From Acidobacteriota bacterium (GTDB taxonomy: Bacteria > Acidobacteriota > Terriglobia > Terriglobales > Acidobacteriaceae), in the NCBI GenBank assembly GCA_021781255.1, contig JAJXXG010000897.1, positions 1 to 9,793 on the forward strand: DNA of 9,793 bases, in the 5' to 3' direction. The first letter of the stretch is position 1. Each line of letters opens with the position of its first letter. Under the pieces are notes generated by a model. It was not told the DNA's origin, ran no database searches, and saw only the letters and a list, made by a program, of their open reading frames with translations. Both the position numbers and the translations under genes were made by a program. Shown here one piece after another: positions 6,095 to 9,793 of this stretch.

Positions 6095-7561
6095 TTACGT
6101 CTCGAAATCGATGAATCCGCGCTCCGGGTCAGTCGAGATCAGCTTCACCGTCACCCGGTCGCCCACGTCCAGCCCTTTCCCTCCGCGCACCAGCATGCCC
6201 TCCACGTGCGGATCGAACGTTCGCACAAACGTCCCGTAGTTATTCACGCCTGTGACGACGGCGCGGAAGCTCTGCCCGATGCGCGGATGCAGCACCACCG
6301 CGGCGATGCGCTTCTGCATTTCCCGCTCCACCTTGCGGGCGGCGTTTTCCATCTCCGTGCAGCGCTCGGCGATTGCGTTCAGGTCGCCCTCGGAATAGGG
6401 CTGCTGCGCGCGCTCAAGCCATGCCTTCAGCAGCCGCTGCGTCACCACGTCAGGAAAGCGCCGGTTGGGCGCGGTCGAGTGCGTGTAGTCCTGCACGGCC
6501 AGGCCAAAGTGCCCCGGCGATACCTCATCCGGCTTCACCAGCACATACTCGCCCGGCCCCATCAGCTTGACCACCGCAAGCGACAAATCAGGAAAGCGGT
6601 CGGGGTCCTTCTGCTTCTGCGCCAGCAGAAAATCGTTCAGCGCCTTTGAGTCTGGCGCCGACGGCAGAGAGCCGCCCAGCCCCGCTGCCACTTCCACAAT
6701 GCGGTCCCAGCGCTTGGGCGTGCGCACCACGCGCCGTATCGACGCCACATTGGACGTATCGAAAATGCGCGCGATGACGCCATTCGCCGCCACCATGAAT
6801 TCTTCAATCAGCGATGTGGCCCGGTTCTTCTCCAGCCGCGCAATCTCCACCGCCTTTTCCGCCAGCATGACGGGCCGCGTCTCAATCGTTTCCAGATCCA
6901 GCGCCCCGTGCTGAAAGCGGCAGTCCAGCAAGCACTGTGCGGTTTCGTCCTGCAGCTTGAGCTGCGCGGCCAGCGCCGCATTGGCTGCCACCTTCTCCGG
7001 CGCCGGCCCCGTGCCCGCCAGCCACGCGCCCACTGAGGGATAGGCAAGCTGCGCATGGTTGCGAACCAGCGCGCGATACGCCGTGCCCTCGCTCACCATG
7101 CTTGCTTTATCCACCTTGTACTCAATTACCAGCGCCAGACGGTCCTCGCCCTCATTCAAGGACGTGATGCCCTCGGATAGTTCCGTGGGCAGCATGGGAA
7201 ACACCTTGACGCCGGTGTAGACCGAGGTAGTCTCGCTGCGCGCGTGGCTGTCGATGACCGTGCCCCGGGAGATACGCGAGTCCACGTCGGCAACGCCAAT
7301 CAGCACGCGGACGCGCCCGTCCGGCAGCCGCTCCGCCCACTCAATCTGATCCAGATCCCGCGACGTGTCGTTGTCAATCGAGGACCAGAGCAGCGCGCGC
7401 AGATCCACAGCGCCCGGTGCCGCGGGCATCCCGGTTTGCGCCTGAATCGCGGCCAGTTCCGTGTCAGTCCCCGCCGGAAACTCCGGCTCAAAGCCGTGCT
7501 CAATCATCGTGGCACGAGCGGCCGCCACCAGGTTGAAGTGAAAGGGATGGGCTGTGTGCAT
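6095..7561 (-). CDS. RNB-domain 3'-5' exoribonuclease (RNase II/R family), short form
   Basis: A 488-residue protein of the RNase II/RNase R family, whose members degrade RNA from the 3' end with Mg2+. It goes almost directly into the RNB domain (about 54-385), without the N-terminal cold-shock domains of E. coli RNase II and R, and ends with an S1-like domain (about 428-488). The active-site block is SIDNDTSRDLDQIEWA: D63, D69 and D71 align with the catalytic acids, but the usual fourth aspartate is Q72. Other marks are SVYTGVKVFPMLPTELSEGITSLN (113-136, two parts) and the arginine block DYTHSTAPNRRFPD (358-371), equivalent to THxTSPIRRYPD. The start at 7561 has AGGAG eleven bases upstream, and its first residues resemble related short RNB proteins. 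The length is far below RNase R (about 800 residues). It lies downstream of the cytochrome cluster but behind a terminator, so it is probably transcribed separately. Confidence 0.9.
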   Translation of the reverse strand: MHTAHPFHFNLVAAARATMIEHGFEPEFPAGTDTELAAIQAQTGMPAAPGAVDLRALLWSSIDNDTSRDLDQIEWAERLPDGRVRVLIGVADVDSRISRGTVIDSHARSETTSVYTGVKVFPMLPTELSEGITSLNEGEDRLALVIEYKVDKASMVSEGTAYRALVRNHAQLAYPSVGAWLAGTGPAPEKVAANAALAAQLKLQDETAQCLLDCRFQHGALDLETIETRPVMLAEKAVEIARLEKNRATSLIEEFMVAANGVIARIFDTSNVASIRRVVRTPKRWDRIVEVAAGLGGSLPSAPDSKALNDFLLAQKQKDPDRFPDLSLAVVKLMGPGEYVLVKPDEVSPGHFGLAVQDYTHSTAPNRRFPDVVTQRLLKAWLERAQQPYSEGDLNAIAERCTEMENAARKVEREMQKRIAAVVLHPRIGQSFRAVVTGVNNYGTFVRTFDPHVEGMLVRGGKGLDVGDRVTVKLISTDPERGFIDFET

Positions 7562-7630
7562 AGCGATTAGGGCTCCTAAAAAGCGAAGAGCCAGCCTACC
7601 ACGAACAGCATGTGCGACGCAGACGCAACA

Positions 7631-7654
7631 AGGCGGCCAACGCTCTGGCCGCCT
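7631..7654 (-). terminator. Rho-independent-like terminator of the cytochrome cluster
   Basis: AGGCGGCCA (7631-7639) and TGGCCGCCT (7646-7654) form a perfect nine-pair, GC-rich stem with a six-base loop. On the minus strand it begins 27 bases after the hexaheme cytochrome stop and is followed by TGTTGCG, only a weak T tract. It separates the cytochromes from the nuclease gene, whose start lies about 70 bases further on. Confidence 0.6.
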
Positions 7655-7681
7655 CGCTGTCCGCCTTGCTCCGGGTTCCGC

Positions 7682-9121
7682 CTACTGGATGCCCAGGTCC
7701 GCCAGCACCTTCGGCTTCGACTCATCCACTGACAGCAGATTGTGGCACACCGCGCAGTCCTGCGGGATCGACGTGCCGTCCTTGGCCGCATGGTCGCCAT
7801 CGTGGCAGCGGAAACAGCCCGGATAACTCATGTGCCCGATGTGATTGGGATGCGTTCCCCAGGTCACCTTCATATCCGGGAACACGTTCTCACTGTAGAT
7901 GGTCACAAGCTGTTTGCCCGCTGCCTGCACCAGGTCGGCCTTGGTGGCCAGCACTTCAGGACTGCTACCGCGATAGAAAGCCTCAAGCCCCGCCGGAATC
8001 TTGGTGCTGGCCTCAGCCTGGCTGGCATAGCTGGCCTTCAACAGGACAAGGCCTTCCTTGTGAACCCAGGGCAGCGACGGGCTGATGGCGCCAACGGACA
8101 TGGCGCTGTTGATGGCCTCTTCGGCCGTCACAAACGTGTGCGCAGCGCGATTGTGGCAGTCAATGCAGTCCATCAGCCGGCGCTGGCCCTGTGGGACAGC
8201 ACCGTTCAGCGAGGACGCGGCAAACACGGTCTCCGAACCGTCTGCGTTCTGCTTCGCCACCCATGGGATGTTCGTCCGGCTGGAATCAGTTGCGATGTAT
8301 TCAATATGGCCCAGATGCACGCCGTGAATGCCCGTCAGGTGCGACAGACCATCCAGCCCGCCCAGGTGGAGCACGATCACGCTCTGCGTCTCCGTGTTCT
8401 GCTCATCGTCGGCAAACGCCGACTTGACCAGCAGCTTCTCTCCCACAAATTTGGCCGGCGTATGACACCCCTCGCAGATTACGCGCGCCGGGCGAAGATT
8501 CTGCACCGGCGAAGGAATCGGCGTAGGGTAGCGATGGAACGCGACTTCCACAAGCTGCTTGGTGCCGTCCACCTTGGCGGCAAAGTACGACTCCGCCCCC
8601 GAGCCGATGTGGCAGTGAACGCAGGCCACGTGCGAGTGCGGAGAGATCTTGTAGGCCGTGTACTCCGGTTGCATCACGTGGCAGGAAGCCCCGCAGAACT
8701 GCGGTGAATCCATGTACGCCGCTCCGCGATAGCTCGCCATGGAGACAATCAGAAAATTGAAAATCGTGGCCACCAGCACAATGTCCACGCCGTGGCGGAA
8801 AATTCTGTCGTTGAAATCAACCTTGGGATACTCGGCGGGAATCTTCCCGGACTTCAGCAGCGCGCGATGGCGCACCAGGATGCCGACCGGGATGATCGCC
8901 AGGCCCACGACGAACAGAGCCGGCAGAATCAGATTGAAGATGATGCCGAGATAGGGGTTGGGATTCGGCTTGGCTAACATCTCCATCAGCCAGTTGCCAA
9001 TCACGGTCACGCCGGCTGCGGTCGTGATGGCGCCGCCGGCCAGGCTGATGGGGTTGTTGCCAAAAAACAGCGCAGGACGTACCCAGTGCTCGCGAAACTG
9101 CAGACTCAAAAATGTTGGCAC
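7682..9121 (-). CDS. Membrane-anchored hexaheme cytochrome c, NapC/NirT/NrfH-like
   Basis: A 479-residue multihaem cytochrome, probably a quinol dehydrogenase passing electrons from the membrane to periplasmic partners. The N-terminal part holds up to three hydrophobic helices (about 28-48 weak, 58-83, 112-130). The rest should lie in the periplasm, with haem motifs C143-x3-C147-H, C167-x2-C170-H, C216-x2-C219-H, C319-x2-C322-H, C436-x2-C439-H and C456-x2-C459-H: six haems in all. The first motif is CX3CH, and M150 follows as CHVM, recalling the CxxCHxM haem 1 of NrfH, where the Met binds iron. The SPHSHVACVHCHIGSGA segment is typical of the NapC/NirT domain. The start is GTG at 9121, with TGAGGAC just upstream. 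It lies 58 bases after a monohaem cytochrome gene on the same strand. Geobacter ImcH-type quinol oxidases are a possible functional analogue; the physiological partner is not known. Confidence 0.88.
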   Translation of the reverse strand: MPTFLSLQFREHWVRPALFFGNNPISLAGGAITTAAGVTVIGNWLMEMLAKPNPNPYLGIIFNLILPALFVVGLAIIPVGILVRHRALLKSGKIPAEYPKVDFNDRIFRHGVDIVLVATIFNFLIVSMASYRGAAYMDSPQFCGASCHVMQPEYTAYKISPHSHVACVHCHIGSGAESYFAAKVDGTKQLVEVAFHRYPTPIPSPVQNLRPARVICEGCHTPAKFVGEKLLVKSAFADDEQNTETQSVIVLHLGGLDGLSHLTGIHGVHLGHIEYIATDSSRTNIPWVAKQNADGSETVFAASSLNGAVPQGQRRLMDCIDCHNRAAHTFVTAEEAINSAMSVGAISPSLPWVHKEGLVLLKASYASQAEASTKIPAGLEAFYRGSSPEVLATKADLVQAAGKQLVTIYSENVFPDMKVTWGTHPNHIGHMSYPGCFRCHDGDHAAKDGTSIPQDCAVCHNLLSVDESKPKVLADLGIQ

Positions 9122-9144
9122 GTTGTCCTCAGGTCGGGAGTGAA

Positions 9145-9168
9145 CGGCCCGCCGGGGAGGACGGGCCG
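9145..9168 (-). other. GC-rich intercistronic hairpin between the cytochrome genes
   Basis: CGGCCCG (9145-9151) and CGGGCCG (9162-9168) pair perfectly around a ten-base loop. On the minus strand the stem starts 11 bases after the monohaem cytochrome stop and ends 23 bases before the GTG of the hexaheme gene. It has no T tract. It could stabilise the upstream message or lower expression of the downstream gene, or it may be a weak terminator. Confidence 0.5.
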
Positions 9169-9179
9169 CTTGAAGAATC

Positions 9180-9500
9180 CTACTTCAGAGCGCGGAAATA
9201 GACCACGGCTTCCTTGATCTGCGCGTCCGTCAGCTTGCTCTTGAACGCCGGCATCTTGCCCTTGCCGTCCTCGGTCGCCTTGATCATGTCCGCCTCGGTC
9301 AGCTTCTTCATCTCAGGGCTGGAGAGCGGCAGAACCTTCAGCATCTTGGCCGTCGGCGTATCCGCCGCGCCCTTGGCGCCGTGGCACATCTGGCACTTCG
9401 CCGTATACGTCGCCTCGCCCGAAGATTGAGCGAAGCCCATGGAACCGGCCAGGCATACTGCAGCGGCCAGCACCGCCAGGGATCGAATCGTCTTTGTCAT
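9180..9500 (-). CDS. Exported monohaem class I cytochrome c
   Basis: A 106-residue periplasmic electron carrier. A Sec signal peptide (MTKTIRSLAVLAAAVCLAGS...) is probably cleaved after A24 (GFA|QSS). The haem motif is C36-QM-C39-H40, followed by the class I pattern GAKGAADTPTAKML. The distal ligand is most likely M83 in GKMPAFKSKLTD, and the C-terminal helix is AQIKEAVVYFRALK. The mature size of about 80 residues is normal for this class. The start is well supported: AAGGAG (9513-9508 on the minus strand) lies seven bases before the ATG. The gene sits between a related cytochrome c upstream, whose C-terminal end is visible at the window edge, and the hexaheme cytochrome downstream, so it probably shuttles electrons within this chain. 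The C-terminal KLTDAQI match with the upstream gene suggests a tandem duplication. Confidence 0.94.
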   Translation of the reverse strand: MTKTIRSLAVLAAAVCLAGSMGFAQSSGEATYTAKCQMCHGAKGAADTPTAKMLKVLPLSSPEMKKLTEADMIKATEDGKGKMPAFKSKLTDAQIKEAVVYFRALK

Positions 9501-9565
9501 TGCATGACTCCTTCAAAATCTTCCACGGCCGGGATGCCCGAGGGCGCTCCCGCCATGAAGCTTCC

Positions 9566-9594
9566 ACTACACAGTTAAACCCCAATGGCGCCAA
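9566..9594 (-). promoter_or_regulatory. Weak candidate promoter upstream of the monohaem cytochrome c
   Basis: On the minus strand TTGGCG (9594-9589) and TGTAGT (9571-9566) are separated by 17 bases. They match the sigma-70 consensus at three and four of six positions. The location, 65 bases before the ATG, is suitable, but the matches are poor and the genes may simply be co-transcribed from further upstream. Confidence 0.22.
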
Positions 9595-9625
9595 TGAGTC
9601 GCCAGGTTTCTGCTTGAAAACGGTA

Positions 9626-9638
9626 CAGGGTGACCCTG
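9626..9638. promoter_or_regulatory. Perfect 13-base palindrome, possible operator
   Basis: CAGGGTGACCCTG has two six-base arms about a central G. It lies in the 196-base gap between the two monohaem cytochrome genes, about 32 bases upstream of the weak candidate -35 element. The position fits a dimeric regulator, but no regulator gene is present, and it could equally be a small RNA hairpin. Confidence 0.3.
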
Positions 9639-9648
9639 CCGTGCGGGT

Positions 9649-9684
9649 CCGGCGCAATCCCGTTCGGAAATGGAACTGCGCCGG
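9649..9684 (-). other. Bulged hairpin after the upstream cytochrome c gene
   Basis: CCGGCGCA (9649-9656) pairs with TGCGCCGG (9677-9684). Inside it, GTTC (9662-9665) pairs with GAAC (9673-9676) around a seven-base loop, leaving a five-base bulge on one side. On the minus strand it begins 12 bases after the upstream cytochrome stop. There is no T tract. It may be a terminator without a clear tail or a 3'-end stabiliser of the upstream cytochrome message. Confidence 0.5.
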
Positions 9685-9696
9685 TCTTTCCTGTTC

Positions 9697-9793
9697 TTAC
9701 TTCAGAAACGTGCGAAAGTTGGCTACCACGCCGGTGATCTGTGCGTCGGTCAGCTTGTCCTTGTACGGCTGCATCTTGCCCATCCCATTGCGT
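9697..9793 (-). CDS. Monohaem cytochrome c, C-terminal end only
   Basis: The last 31 residues of a second class I cytochrome c; the rest lies beyond the right edge. Read on the minus strand, the visible protein ends GKMQPYKDKLTDAQITGVV and then ANFRTFLK before TAA at 9699-9697. It shares the probable distal-Met element (GKMQPYKDKLTDAQI versus GKMPAFKSKLTDAQI) and the C-terminal helix with the complete cytochrome c at 9180-9500. The two are therefore likely tandem paralogues. The haem motif is not in the window. The family assignment rests on this match. Confidence 0.8.
   Translation of the reverse strand, partial: RNGMGKMQPYKDKLTDAQITGVVANFRTFLK

Noticed and set aside
7742..8707. Plus-strand open frame of 321 codons opposite the hexaheme cytochrome
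   Set aside because: It overlaps a gene with six haem motifs on the other strand. Its product has shadow-like composition and no family feature.
1..9793. CRISPR array, insertion sequence, phage or attachment site
   Set aside because: No regularly spaced repeats, transposase or integrase motifs, or flanking terminal repeats were found by eye. The tRNA 3' end is not repeated elsewhere in the window.

Overview
The window is GC-rich bacterial chromosome, densely coding on both strands. The best fit is an Acidobacteriota genome, probably class Terriglobia. That placement is an inference from the gene mix: a six-repeat S1 protein, a short RNB nuclease with an S1 tail, a NapC-like hexaheme cytochrome with small c-type cytochromes, and a single-domain UBP zinc finger. 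It has not been tested by phylogeny. I see no insertion sequence, phage, CRISPR array or sign of recent transfer.

Layout, left to right. A truncated aerobic glycerol-3-phosphate dehydrogenase (glpD, 3' part) is followed on the same strand by a small UBP-type zinc-finger protein. These run tail to tail, with a 2-base gap, into a minus-strand block: a ribosomal protein S1 homologue preceded by a secreted beta-helix protein. A hairpin lies exactly against the preferred S1 start codon. A divergent intergenic region of about 120 bases with two small palindromes leads into a plus-strand set: a 95-residue protein of unknown function, a tRNA-Arg(CCG) with encoded CCA, and a seven-helix membrane protein of unknown function. 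A hairpin terminator separates this set from a second minus-strand block: an RNase II/R-family (RNB) nuclease, preceded by a cytochrome cluster with its own terminator.

The cytochrome cluster (9793 back to 7682) reads: C-terminal end of a monoheme cytochrome c, a complete exported monoheme cytochrome c, then a membrane-anchored cytochrome with six haem motifs, the first of them CX3CH. The likely logic is quinol oxidation at the membrane by the hexaheme protein and electron exchange with the small periplasmic cytochromes. The terminal acceptor is not visible here. Both intercistronic gaps of the cluster carry GC-rich hairpins without a U-run.

The items most worth a second look are the S1 leader hairpin, the cytochrome module with its hairpins and CX3CH haem site, the RNB protein in which one canonical catalytic-site aspartate is Gln, and the two unassigned proteins flanking the tRNA. 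I found no clear evidence of an entirely new system.
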